Assembly: GCF_014672695.1 (NCBI RefSeq)
Contig: NZ_CP053923.1
Location: 705,984-712,187, forward strand
DNA length: 6,204 bases
Reading direction: 5' to 3'
Source of the DNA: Defluviicoccus vanus
GTDB lineage: Bacteria; Pseudomonadota; Alphaproteobacteria; Rhodospirillales; Defluviicoccaceae
Under the pieces are notes generated by a model. That model was not told where the DNA came from. It saw only the letters and a list, made by a program, of their open reading frames with translations, and did no database searches. The position numbers were made by a program, and so were the translations under genes. Below, piece after piece: positions 1 to 5,242 of this stretch; the first letter of the stretch is position 1, and every line of letters begins with the position of its first letter.

Positions 1-342
1 CCGCAGCCCCATCACCCCCTCGACCGTGAGCGGTGGCGACTCGGGAAGGCGGCGAGACAGCTCCGCCGCCACGGCGAGCATCTGTTCCAGCACCGCCGCA
101 TTGACGCGCACCACCGACCCGTTGGTGGCATTGGCAAAGGTCAGGTTCACCATGACGTTGCCGCGACGCAGGCGCGCCGCGATCCGTTGCCGGACTCTCG
201 TCTCGAGGAGCTCGAAGCCGCCCGGCAAGCGACAGCGCACATCAAGGCCGCGGGCATTGACGCTTCGCATCTCCCAGACCCAGGCTTGGTCGCCGCTGCT
301 GCCTTCGCCCCGGGCGAAGCCGGTCATGGATTGAATAGCCAC
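1..342 (-). CDS. yicC: YicC/YloC family endoribonuclease, N-terminal part (cut by window edge)
   Basis: Reading the minus strand from a GTG at 342 gives 114 codons without a stop up to the window edge, so the C-terminal part (full proteins are about 290 residues) lies outside. Residues 6-11 read MTGFAR and residues 23-34 read WEMRSVNARGLD, the two hallmark N-terminal motifs of the YicC/YloC (UPF0701) family. E. coli YicC and B. subtilis YloC are reported endoribonucleases; a role in RNA turnover here is by homology only. The GTG at 342 gives the usual V/M-A-I-Q-S-M-T-G-F start and has AAGGAG (355-360) 12 nt upstream, a rather long spacing. An in-frame ATG at 327 would remove five residues, and a TTG at 354 abuts the Shine-Dalgarno and is unlikely. 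It follows mltG after 123 nt on the same strand, as is usual in alphaproteobacterial fab clusters, where gmk often comes next. Confidence 0.9.
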   Translation of the reverse strand, partial: MAIQSMTGFARGEGSSGDQAWVWEMRSVNARGLDVRCRLPGGFELLETRVRQRIAARLRRGNVMVNLTFANATNGSVVRVNAAVLEQMLAVAAELSRRLPESPPLTVEGVMGLR

Positions 343-439
343 CTTACCAGCCAACTCCTTCCTGTCCTCGCCCGAGGGTCCGGACGCGAGACTTGCTTGC
401 GTAATCGGCAATGACGGGTGCGAACTGGCGGCCGGTGGC

Positions 440-456
440 TGGCGGTCAGCCCGCCA
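440..456 (-). other. Small hairpin in the mltG-yicC gap
   Basis: TGGCGG (440-445) and CCGCCA (451-456) form a perfect 6-bp stem around a 5-nt loop, 9 nt past the mltG stop codon. No U-run follows on the minus strand, so it does not look like an intrinsic terminator. It could mark an mRNA 3' end or processing site, or be a chance GC-rich stem. Confidence 0.3.
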
Positions 457-465
457 CGCGCAGGC

Positions 466-1473
466 CTAATTGCCGCCTTCGCCCTCGCTCGCGGTGCCAT
501 CATCAGCCTGCAGCGCCCGCCAGCGTGAGACGTTGACCTTGTGCTCGTCATAGGTCCGGGCGAACACGTGCCCACCCGAGCCGTCAGCGACAAAGAACAA
601 CTCGTCGGTTGCCGCCGGTTGCAGCACCGCCAGCAACGCCGCGCGACCGGGATTGGCGATCGGCCCGGGTGGCAAGCCGGCGTTGCGGTAGGTGTTATAC
701 GGATTTTCGGTGCGAAGATCGGCCAGGGTCAGGGGCCGACCGAGTGGCCCGGTCCCATTCGCCACCGCATAGATCACCGTTGGATCCGATTGCAGCCGCA
801 TGCCGAGGCGCAAGCGGTTGATAAAGACGCCGGCGATGCGCGCCCGCTCGGCGGCAACGCCGGTTTCTTTCTCGACGATGGAGGCGAGGGTTACTGCTTC
901 CTCCGGGGTGTTCAGCGGCAGGTTGGGCGCCCGGTTGGCCCACAGCTTGTTTATCGTTTGCCGCATCGTCCGGCTCATCGTCTCGATCATCGCCGCCCGG
1001 CTGTCGCCGTAGGAATAAGGATAGGTCGCCGGCAGGAGACTTCCCTCCGCCGGCGTCACTGCAATCTCACCGTCCAGCCCTTCGGCGTTGCGCACCCGCT
1101 GCAGGACCTGCAGCGTGGTCAGCCCTTCGGGGATGGTCAGCTTGCGAACGACGGTGCGACCGGAGCGTAGCAACTCAAGGACCTGCGCCACCGTCGAGCC
1201 GGTGGCAAAGGCATACTCGCCGGAGCGAAGCGGTTGTTCCGGATCGTAGACTTGTGCCGCCGCACGCAGCAGCAGTGGATGGACAACCACACCCGCCTCA
1301 GCCAGTTGCGCCGCAATCTCCGGCAGCGTCGAACCCTTGGGGATGACCACGGTCCGCTCCGCGGTGAGCGGGCCGGCAGCAGAGTTCACTGCCCAATGGA
1401 AACCGCCGACAAGTGCAGCGGTCCCGACCCCGACGAGCAGCAGCAGGATGGCAATACGGGCAACGATCTTCAC
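466..1473 (-). CDS. mltG: MltG (YceG-like) endolytic peptidoglycan transglycosylase
   Basis: This 335-residue protein matches the YceG/MltG family, inner-membrane enzymes that cut nascent glycan strands in the periplasm and are thought to set glycan chain length. Residues 5-29 form one hydrophobic N-terminal anchor with no lipobox cysteine, so the catalytic part should face the periplasm. Residues 40-110 resemble the LysM-like N-terminal subdomain (VVIPKGSTLPEIAAQL). The signature ASIVEKETG lies at residues 197-205, and E201 is the likely equivalent of catalytic E218 of E. coli MltG. It is followed by AGVFINRLRLGMRLQSDPTV (214-233), the NPYNTY motif (257-262) and GLPPGPIANPG (266-276), all typical of the family. 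The start is GTG at 1473, with GGGGAGG just upstream in the 22-nt gap after fabF, suggesting cotranscription and possibly translational coupling. The polar, Glu/Gly-rich C-terminus is ordinary. Confidence 0.95.
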   Translation of the reverse strand: MKIVARIAILLLLVGVGTAALVGGFHWAVNSAAGPLTAERTVVIPKGSTLPEIAAQLAEAGVVVHPLLLRAAAQVYDPEQPLRSGEYAFATGSTVAQVLELLRSGRTVVRKLTIPEGLTTLQVLQRVRNAEGLDGEIAVTPAEGSLLPATYPYSYGDSRAAMIETMSRTMRQTINKLWANRAPNLPLNTPEEAVTLASIVEKETGVAAERARIAGVFINRLRLGMRLQSDPTVIYAVANGTGPLGRPLTLADLRTENPYNTYRNAGLPPGPIANPGRAALLAVLQPAATDELFFVADGSGGHVFARTYDEHKVNVSRWRALQADDGTASEGEGGN

Positions 1474-1495
1474 CCAGCCACCCTCCCCGTCATCC

Positions 1496-2761
1496 TCAAT
1501 GGAACTTCTTGAAGATCAGCGACGCATTGGTACCGCCGAAGCCGAAGGAGTTGGAGAGCACCGCGCGCACGGTCCGTTCCTTAGCGACATGCGGGACGAG
1601 ATCGATGTCGCAGCCCTCGGACGGGTTGTCGAGATTGAGCGTCGGTGGAATCAGCCCCGTCTGCATCGCCAGAATCGAATAGATCGCTTCCGCTGCACCG
1701 GCAGCACCCAGCAGGTGACCGATGGACGACTTGGTCGACGACATGGAAATATTGCGGACGGCATCGCCGAAGATGCGCTTTATCGTCGCCAGTTCGATTT
1801 CGTCACCAAGCGGCGTCGACGTGCCGTGCGCATTAACATAATCGATGTCTTCCGGATTCATCGCCGCGCGCCGGAAGGCCGCCTGCATGCAACGGAAGGC
1901 ACCATCACCGCTCTCCGCCGGTGCAGTGATGTGGTGGGCATCGCCCGACATGCCATAGCCAACCAACTCGGCATAGATTTTGGCGCCACGCTTTTTGGCG
2001 TGTTCCAGTTCCTCGAGCACAACGACACCGGCACCTTCACCCATGACAAAACCGTCGCGGTCCTTGTCCCAGGGTCGTGACGCCTTTTCCGGTGTGGCGT
2101 TGAACTTGGTGGACAGGGCGCGCGCTGCCGAAAAACCAGCAATGCCAAGCCTGCACACCGCCGCCTCAGCTCCACCGGCAACCATCACGTCGGCGTCTTC
2201 CCACATGATCAAGCGAGCGGCGTCGCCGATCGCATGAGCCCCGGTGGCACAAGCCGTGACCACCGAGTGGTTCGGTCCCTTGAAGCCGTACTTGATGGAA
2301 ACGTGGCCGCTGGCGAGGTTGATCAACGCAGCGGGGATAAAGAAGGGGCTGATGCGCCGAACCTGCCCGCTTTCCGCCAGCAGGGCATTGCGGGCGATCT
2401 CCGACAAGCCACCAATGCCGGAGCCGATCAGCACTCCGGTCCGGCAGCGAGCCTCCTCGTCCGCCGGCACCCAGCCTGAATCGGCAACCGCCTGCGCCGT
2501 CGCCGCGAGGGCAAAGATAATGAACGCATCCATGCGCCGCTGCTCTTTCGGCGGCACCCACTCGTCTGCGTTGAATTTCCCCTCTGATGTTTCGCCCACC
2601 GGGACCTGCGCGGCAATCTTCGCCGGCAGATCGCTTACATCGAACGACTGGATCGCTCCGATCCCGGATTCGCTGTTGGTGATCCGCGTCCAATTGATAT
2701 CGACCCCGCAGCCAAGGGGCGATACCAAACCTAAACCTGTAACTACTACGCGTCGTGTCAT
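1496..2761 (-). CDS. fabF: 3-oxoacyl-ACP synthase II (KAS II)
   Basis: FabF condenses malonyl-ACP with a growing acyl-ACP in the cytoplasm, releasing CO2 and extending the fatty acid by two carbons. The 421-residue protein is of normal FabF length and begins MTRRVVVTGLGLVSPLGCGV. The thiolase-fold catalytic triad is visible: nucleophile C171 in VVTACATGAHAIG, H312 in VNAHGTSTPLGD and H349 in STKSSIGHLLGAAG, with the conserved K344 in the same motif. The glycine-rich end GFGGTN (407-412) is also present. The Cys-His-His triad separates it from KAS III (Cys-His-Asn). Overall similarity and position after acpP favour FabF over FabB. The ATG at 2761 has only a weak Shine-Dalgarno (GGAACGG). It follows acpP by 72 nt and precedes mltG by 22 nt. 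No broken motif is seen. Confidence 0.98.
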   Translation of the reverse strand: MTRRVVVTGLGLVSPLGCGVDINWTRITNSESGIGAIQSFDVSDLPAKIAAQVPVGETSEGKFNADEWVPPKEQRRMDAFIIFALAATAQAVADSGWVPADEEARCRTGVLIGSGIGGLSEIARNALLAESGQVRRISPFFIPAALINLASGHVSIKYGFKGPNHSVVTACATGAHAIGDAARLIMWEDADVMVAGGAEAAVCRLGIAGFSAARALSTKFNATPEKASRPWDKDRDGFVMGEGAGVVVLEELEHAKKRGAKIYAELVGYGMSGDAHHITAPAESGDGAFRCMQAAFRRAAMNPEDIDYVNAHGTSTPLGDEIELATIKRIFGDAVRNISMSSTKSSIGHLLGAAGAAEAIYSILAMQTGLIPPTLNLDNPSEGCDIDLVPHVAKERTVRAVLSNSFGFGGTNASLIFKKFH

Positions 2762-2787
2762 CGTTCACCGTTCCAAAGCGGCGACCA

Positions 2788-2807
2788 CGACTGTCAGTCG
2801 GCAGTCG
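2788..2807 (-). other. Hairpin between acpP and fabF
   Basis: CGACTG (2788-2793) pairs with CAGTCG (2802-2807) around an 8-nt loop; a second CAGTCG at 2795-2800 gives an alternative tight pairing. It sits in the 72-nt gap between acpP and fabF and lacks a following U-run. A hairpin here could stabilise the 3' end of the short acpP message or mark a processing site, which would help make more AcpP than FabF. This role is inferred from position only. Confidence 0.35.
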
Positions 2808-2833
2808 AGCAAACCCGCACAGATGTGAAACGA

Positions 2834-3070
2834 CTAGCCGATCGCAGTCTTGATATAATCAACCGCATCTTTGACGGTCAGAATTTTCTCTGCCGCCTCG
2901 TCCGGAATCTCGATCCCGAACTCTTCTTCGAAAGCCATCACCAATTCAACGGTATCCAGGCTGTCGGCGCCAAGATCCTCGATAAAGCTGGCAGCTTCGA
3001 CCACCTTAACTTCCTCGACTCCCAGGTGCTCGACAATAATCTTCTTCACCCTCTCGGCGACATCGCTCAT
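2834..3070 (-). CDS. acpP: Acyl carrier protein
   Basis: AcpP carries fatty acyl intermediates as thioesters on a 4'-phosphopantetheine arm and delivers them to FabG, FabF and other fatty acid and lipid A enzymes in the cytoplasm. The 78-residue protein is of standard length, acidic, and has the attachment motif GADSLDTVEL; S37 is the serine modified by holo-ACP synthase. Helix I (about 3-15) and the acidic recognition helix II (about 37-51, VELVMAFEEEFG) are clear, followed by IPDEAAEKI. The ATG at 3070 is preceded by AAGGGA at good spacing on the minus strand. It lies between fabG (160 nt upstream) and fabF (72 nt downstream), the classical order. The large upstream gap could hold its own promoter, but I could not find a convincing one. 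Confidence 0.98.
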   Translation of the reverse strand: MSDVAERVKKIIVEHLGVEEVKVVEAASFIEDLGADSLDTVELVMAFEEEFGIEIPDEAAEKILTVKDAVDYIKTAIG

Positions 3071-3133
3071 CGCTTTATCCCTTTATATGATTGTTCATAA
3101 GGAGTCTGGAAGGTTAGTTTGACCCCGCTCCCA

Positions 3134-3174
3134 TTTCGGACAGCGGCGTTTGCGGTGCCGTCAGGGGTCCGAAA
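3134..3174. repeat. Inverted repeat in the fabG-acpP gap, possible dispersed repeat unit
   Basis: TTTCGGAC (3134-3141) and GTCCGAAA (3167-3174) are perfect 8-bp inverted arms. Inside them CGGC (3144-3147) and GCCG (3157-3160) can extend the stem around a 9-nt loop. A competing pairing joins GACCCC (3121-3126) with GGGGTC (3164-3169). The flanking GACCCCGCTCCCATTT-type wording resembles short intergenic repeats I associate with many proteobacterial genomes, but I cannot confirm a second copy here. No U-run follows on the minus strand, so a terminator is less likely. Confidence 0.5.
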
Positions 3175-3230
3175 AGTAAATTTTCGTAACATACTTCCCC
3201 TGGGATGGCCAGCCTGCAACGGTCGCTGCA

Positions 3231-3971
3231 TCATGAGATCATCGCCATGCCACCGTTGACGTGGATTGTTTGGCCGGTCACGTAAGCGGCCTCGCCGCTG
3301 GCGAGAAAAAGAACGCACGGCGCCACGTCATCCGGATTGCCAAAGCGGCCGGCCGGGACCGACGCCAGAATCTGCTGACGGCGTGCTTCCGGCAGCACCG
3401 CGGTCATCGCCGTATCGATAAAGCCGGGAGCAACGCAGTTGGCGGTGATCCCGCGCCCTGCCACTTCCTGCGCCAGCGCCTTGATCATGCCGGTCAGTCC
3501 CGCCTTAGAGGCAACATAGTTCGCCTGCCCGGGGCTGCCGGTGGCCGCGACCACGGACGTCACCGCGATCACCCGGCCCCACCGCTTTTTCATCATCCCG
3601 CGCAAGGCACCACGAATCAGGCGGAAGCCGGCACCAAGGTTGACCTCGATCACCCGCGCCCAATCCTCGTCGGACATCCGCAGGGCAAGGCCGTCGCGAG
3701 TCAGGCCGGCGTTGTGCACCAGGATATCGATGCCGCCCATCTTCGCCGTTGCCGCGGCTACCAGCCCGTCGGCGCCCGAGGGGTTGCCCAGGTCGGCGGC
3801 GAGAACGCAGGCGGCGTCGCCAATCTCGTCGGCGAGCGCCTGCAGCGCATCAACACGGGTGCCGGAAAGACCAACGCGGGCCCCCTGGCGCGCCAGCGTA
3901 CGCGCGATTGCCTGGCCGATACCGCCGGACGCGCCGGTAATGAGGGCCGTTCTGCCGTTTAGATCGAACAT
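3231..3971 (-). CDS. fabG: 3-oxoacyl-ACP reductase (NADPH-dependent SDR)
   Basis: FabG reduces 3-oxoacyl-ACP to 3-hydroxyacyl-ACP with NADPH, the first reductive step of each elongation round. The 246-residue product is a classical short-chain dehydrogenase/reductase. The Rossmann glycine motif TGASGGIG is at 12-19, NAG at 87-89, and the catalytic residues are N111, S139, Y152 and K156 (YVASK). The segment NCVAPGFIDTAMT (178-190) and the C-terminal VTGQTIHVNGGMAMIS match FabG specifically rather than other SDRs. I chose ATG 3971 because MFDLNGRTALITGASGGIG is the normal FabG beginning. The frame stays open to an ATG at 4115, but the extra 48 residues look non-conserved, and that ATG lies upstream of the predicted transcription start. 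The Shine-Dalgarno before 3971 is poor. It is the first gene of the leftward operon, and acpP follows after 160 nt. Confidence 0.97.
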   Translation of the reverse strand: MFDLNGRTALITGASGGIGQAIARTLARQGARVGLSGTRVDALQALADEIGDAACVLAADLGNPSGADGLVAAATAKMGGIDILVHNAGLTRDGLALRMSDEDWARVIEVNLGAGFRLIRGALRGMMKKRWGRVIAVTSVVAATGSPGQANYVASKAGLTGMIKALAQEVAGRGITANCVAPGFIDTAMTAVLPEARRQQILASVPAGRFGNPDDVAPCVLFLASGEAAYVTGQTIHVNGGMAMIS

Positions 3972-4096
3972 GATACCAGTCTGTTCATCCGGGAACCGAA
4001 ACGCAAGAGCAGTTGGGGTCGGCCGCGGCAACTCGTGCCCGATCTCGTCCCACCCCACCGTCCGCTCGGCGCGAAGGCAACACGAACGGGCGCGGA

Positions 4097-4124
4097 TGAC
4101 ATACAAGCCGGACATTGTGTGTCA
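4097..4124. promoter_or_regulatory. 28-bp operator-like palindrome over the fabG promoter
   Basis: TGACATACAA (4097-4106) and TTGTGTGTCA (4115-4124) are inverted arms of 10 bp with a single mismatch, separated by 8 nt (GCCGGACA). The palindrome covers the -10, spacer and most of the -35 of the predicted fabG promoter, so a bound dimeric regulator would block RNA polymerase. The arms match neither the E. coli FadR (TGGTC-type) nor the FabR sequence as I know them. The symmetry is seen directly; the operator role is inferred. Confidence 0.5.
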
Positions 4125-4125
4125 A
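4098..4125 (-). promoter_or_regulatory. Putative sigma-70 promoter for the fabG operon
   Basis: On the minus strand a perfect -35 TTGACA (4120-4125) is followed after 16 nt by TATGTC (4098-4103) as a modest -10. Transcription would begin near 4091, leaving a leader of roughly 120 nt before the fabG ATG at 3971. This supports the short FabG start, since the longer frame begins upstream of that point. The -10 is only a half match and the spacer is one base short of optimal. Confidence 0.5.
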
Positions 4126-4228
4126 GCGTCGGCGCAGCGGTGCACACATAAACCATCGTCGGCTGCGGCATTGCGCCGACACCAGACAACAGTTACCGGG
4201 CACCGACACCGGCGCTCGCATCGCCCAC

Positions 4229-4257
4229 TTGCGCTCGCGTCGCCGGATCGGCATTAT
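4229..4257 (+). promoter_or_regulatory. Weak promoter candidate for the rpsF operon
   Basis: TTGCGC (4229-4234) and CATTAT (4252-4257) lie 17 nt apart on the plus strand, matching the sigma-70 boxes at 3 of 6 and 4 of 6 positions. Transcription would begin near 4264, giving an 80-nt leader with the hairpin at 4279-4293. A TTGACC at 4265-4270 is a better -35 but has no suitable -10 at normal spacing. Confidence 0.3.
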
Positions 4258-4293
4258 CCGACGCTTGACCAGCTCCTTGCCGGATCGTCCGGC
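4237..4293 (+). other. Paired hairpins sharing a 9-nt repeat upstream of rpsF
   Basis: First hairpin: GCGT (4237-4240) plus CGGAT (4244-4248) pair with ATCCG (4256-4260) plus ACGC (4261-4264), leaving a CGC bulge and a 7-nt loop. Second hairpin: GCCGGA (4279-4284) pairs with TCCGGC (4288-4293) around TCG. Both contain GCCGGATCG (4242-4250 and 4279-4287). Many bacteria regulate rpsF through an mRNA leader bound by the S6:S18 complex. I cannot show that either hairpin is that element, and the first may overlap the promoter rather than the transcript. Confidence 0.35.
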
Positions 4294-4343
4294 TATGCAT
4301 GGCGGCTATGTCGTGCTGAGAGAAGCCGAGGGGAGACCTTTCT

Positions 4344-4700
4344 GTGCCGTATTATGAGTGCGTGTTTATCGCGCGGCAGGATGTTTCTGCGCCGCAGGTA
4401 GACGCTTTGACCGATCATTTCAGCAAAGTGATCGAAGAGAATGGCGGTTCCGTTGCCAAGCGCGAGTACTGGGGGCTGCGCAGCCTTTCGTACCGCATCC
4501 GCAAGAACCGCAAAGGCCATTACGTCCTGTTGGATATCGATGCGCCCTCCGCCGCGATTGAGGAGGTCGGCCGACAGATGGGAATCAACGAGGATATTAT
4601 CCGTCACATGACGGTGCGCGTCGAGGAACTCAAGCCCGGACCGAGCCAGATCATGCTGAGCCGCGCGTCGCGTAGCGATGAGCGTGGCGATTCGGGGTGA
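4344..4700 (+). CDS. rpsF: Small ribosomal subunit protein S6 (bS6), C-terminal tail apparently lost to a frame change
   Basis: S6 binds 16S rRNA in the platform of the 30S subunit as a partner of S18, encoded next door. The N-terminal 100 residues are a clear S6 domain: YECVFIARQDVS at the start, then GGSVAKREYWGLRSLSYRIR and KGHYVLLDIDAP in the middle, ending near IRHMTVRVEEL. The start is GTG at 4344 with a strong GAGGGGAG (4328-4335) 8 nt upstream, and the resulting MPYYECVF fits the family start. As read, the protein has 118 residues and stops at TGA 4698-4700, just after an Arg-Gly-Asp stretch begins. The same Arg/Gly/Asp-rich composition continues in the +1 frame to 4872, so the true gene probably encodes about 175 residues. 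The core fold is unaffected either way. Confidence 0.93.
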   Translation: MPYYECVFIARQDVSAPQVDALTDHFSKVIEENGGSVAKREYWGLRSLSYRIRKNRKGHYVLLDIDAPSAAIEEVGRQMGINEDIIRHMTVRVEELKPGPSQIMLSRASRSDERGDSG

Positions 4701-4773
4701 TCGTGGCGATCGTGGCGATCGTCCTCGCCGTGACGATCGCGGTGATCGGGATCGTGGCGATCGGGACGGTGAC
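4683..4773 (+). repeat. Degenerate 9-nt tandem repeat (CGTGGCGAT) encoding Arg-Gly-Asp units
   Basis: Clean copies of CGTGGCGAT occur at 4683-4691, 4702-4710, 4711-4719 and 4753-4761, with diverged copies such as CGTGACGAT (4729-4737) and CGCGGTGAT (4738-4746). The unit at 4692-4701 (TCGGGGTGAT) is 10 nt long and shifts the frame. The array brings seven GATC sites into about 70 nt, a by-product of the repeat unit. Such repeats are prone to slippage. Confidence 0.85.
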
Positions 4774-4872
4774 CGCCGTCCCCGGCGCTCATTCGCCGAC
4801 GAGTCGCCACGCGGTGGTTCGGAAGACGCCCCGGTAGCGCCGGTGGAACGTGCTGACGAGGGAGATCGTTGA
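4699..4872 (+). other. rpsF: Out-of-frame continuation of the S6 C-terminal tail
   Basis: From GAT at 4699 the +1 frame relative to rpsF encodes 57 residues up to TGA 4870-4872. It starts DRGDRGDRPRRDDRGDRDRG and ends in an acidic, Ala/Pro-containing stretch. This composition is typical of the disordered tail on alphaproteobacterial S6 proteins. The stop lies one base before the rpsR ATG (4874), the tight junction expected for adjacent genes of this operon, whereas the stop at 4700 would leave a 173-nt gap. The frame also contains an ATG at 4678 that could give a separate 64-residue peptide, but it has no good Shine-Dalgarno and no known family. I regard this as the rest of rpsF separated by a one-base insertion. 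Confidence 0.8.
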
Positions 4873-4873
4873 G

Positions 4874-5107
4874 ATGAGCGCAGGGCGCCGTCCGTTTTTT
4901 CGCCGTCGCAAAAGTTGTCCGTTTTCTGGGCCGAACGCGCCGGAGATCGATTACAAGGACATCAAGTTGCTGCAGCGCTACATTTCCGAGCGCGGCAAGA
5001 TCGTCCCCAGCCGGATCACCGCAGTTTCTGCGAAGAAACAGCGGGAACTGGCGCAGGCGATCAAGCGTGCCCGATTCCTGTCGCTGCTTCCTTACGTTAT
5101 CAAGTGA
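4874..5107 (+). CDS. rpsR: Small ribosomal subunit protein S18 (bS18)
   Basis: S18 forms a heterodimer with S6 on the 30S platform, near the mRNA exit region. The 77-residue product is of standard length, strongly basic, with an Arg-rich N-terminus (GRRPFFRRRKSCPFSG), the IDYKDIKLLQRYISERGKI core, and VPSRITAVSAKKQRELAQAI leading into KRARFLSLLPYV, all hallmark S18 segments. I chose ATG 4874 rather than an in-frame ATG at 4850 because GAGGGAG (4858-4864) lies 9 nt upstream and the resulting protein begins in the normal family way; starting at 4850 would add eight non-conserved residues. One base separates it from the +1-frame S6 stop, consistent with translational coupling. A DUF2232 gene follows after 135 nt. 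Confidence 0.98.
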   Translation: MSAGRRPFFRRRKSCPFSGPNAPEIDYKDIKLLQRYISERGKIVPSRITAVSAKKQRELAQAIKRARFLSLLPYVIK

Positions 5108-5160
5108 GCCGCGCTTGCACGGATGTCTGGGAGCCAGGAATTGCCGTGGTTGTGGTGGCT

Positions 5161-5179
5161 CGTCCGTCGTTATCGGACG
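5161..5179 (+). other. Small hairpin in the rpsR-DUF2232 gap
   Basis: CGTCCG (5161-5166) and CGGACG (5174-5179) form a 6-bp stem with a 7-nt loop (TCGTTAT) in the 135-nt spacer. No T-run follows, so it is not a clear terminator. It may reduce readthrough or mark a processing point between the highly expressed ribosomal genes and the membrane protein gene. Confidence 0.3.
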
Positions 5180-5242
5180 TCGGTCTCGCATGAGGCCGGT
5201 ACGAGCAACAGGCAACGGACGGGCAAGCGCAATGAGGATGGG

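Larger units (their letters stand above)
3972..4343. other. Divergent intergenic control region between fabG and rpsF
   Basis: These 372 nt separate two operons transcribed in opposite directions. I see no credible protein-coding gene: the open frames crossing it are shadows without recognisable motifs or ribosome binding sites. It holds a palindrome overlapping the fabG promoter candidate, a plus-strand promoter candidate nearer rpsF, and several hairpins, among them GTCGGC (4158-4163) with GCCGAC (4175-4180). fabD, often the neighbour of fabG in alphaproteobacteria, is absent, and no remnant was recognised. Confidence 0.8.

Noticed and set aside
541..1170. A 209-codon plus-strand frame opposite mltG
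   Set aside because: Antisense shadow of a clearly recognised MltG, with no motif of its own.
1337..2080. A 247-codon plus-strand frame opposite fabF and mltG
   Set aside because: It is a shadow of fabF and mltG with no recognisable domain; the minus-strand proteins carry full catalytic motifs.
3972..4115. N-terminal extension of fabG to an ATG at 4115
   Set aside because: The extra 48 residues do not look like FabG, the family start MFDL is at 3971, and the extension begins upstream of the predicted transcription start.
4265..4298. TTGACC with TATGCA as an rpsF promoter
   Set aside because: The spacing is 23 nt, too long for sigma-70, and the interval is occupied by a strong hairpin.
4695..4765. 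Dense cluster of GATC sites as a possible replication or methylation control region
   Set aside because: The GATC sites come from the CGTGGCGAT protein-coding repeat; no DnaA boxes or AT-rich unwinding region are present.
4678..4872. Separate 64-residue gene overlapping the end of rpsF
   Set aside because: No good ribosome binding site precedes the ATG at 4678, and the sequence is explained as the S6 tail read in a shifted frame.
5123..5242. Longer DUF2232 protein starting at 5123
   Set aside because: The 40 additional residues are polar and unlike the family, and no Shine-Dalgarno precedes that ATG.
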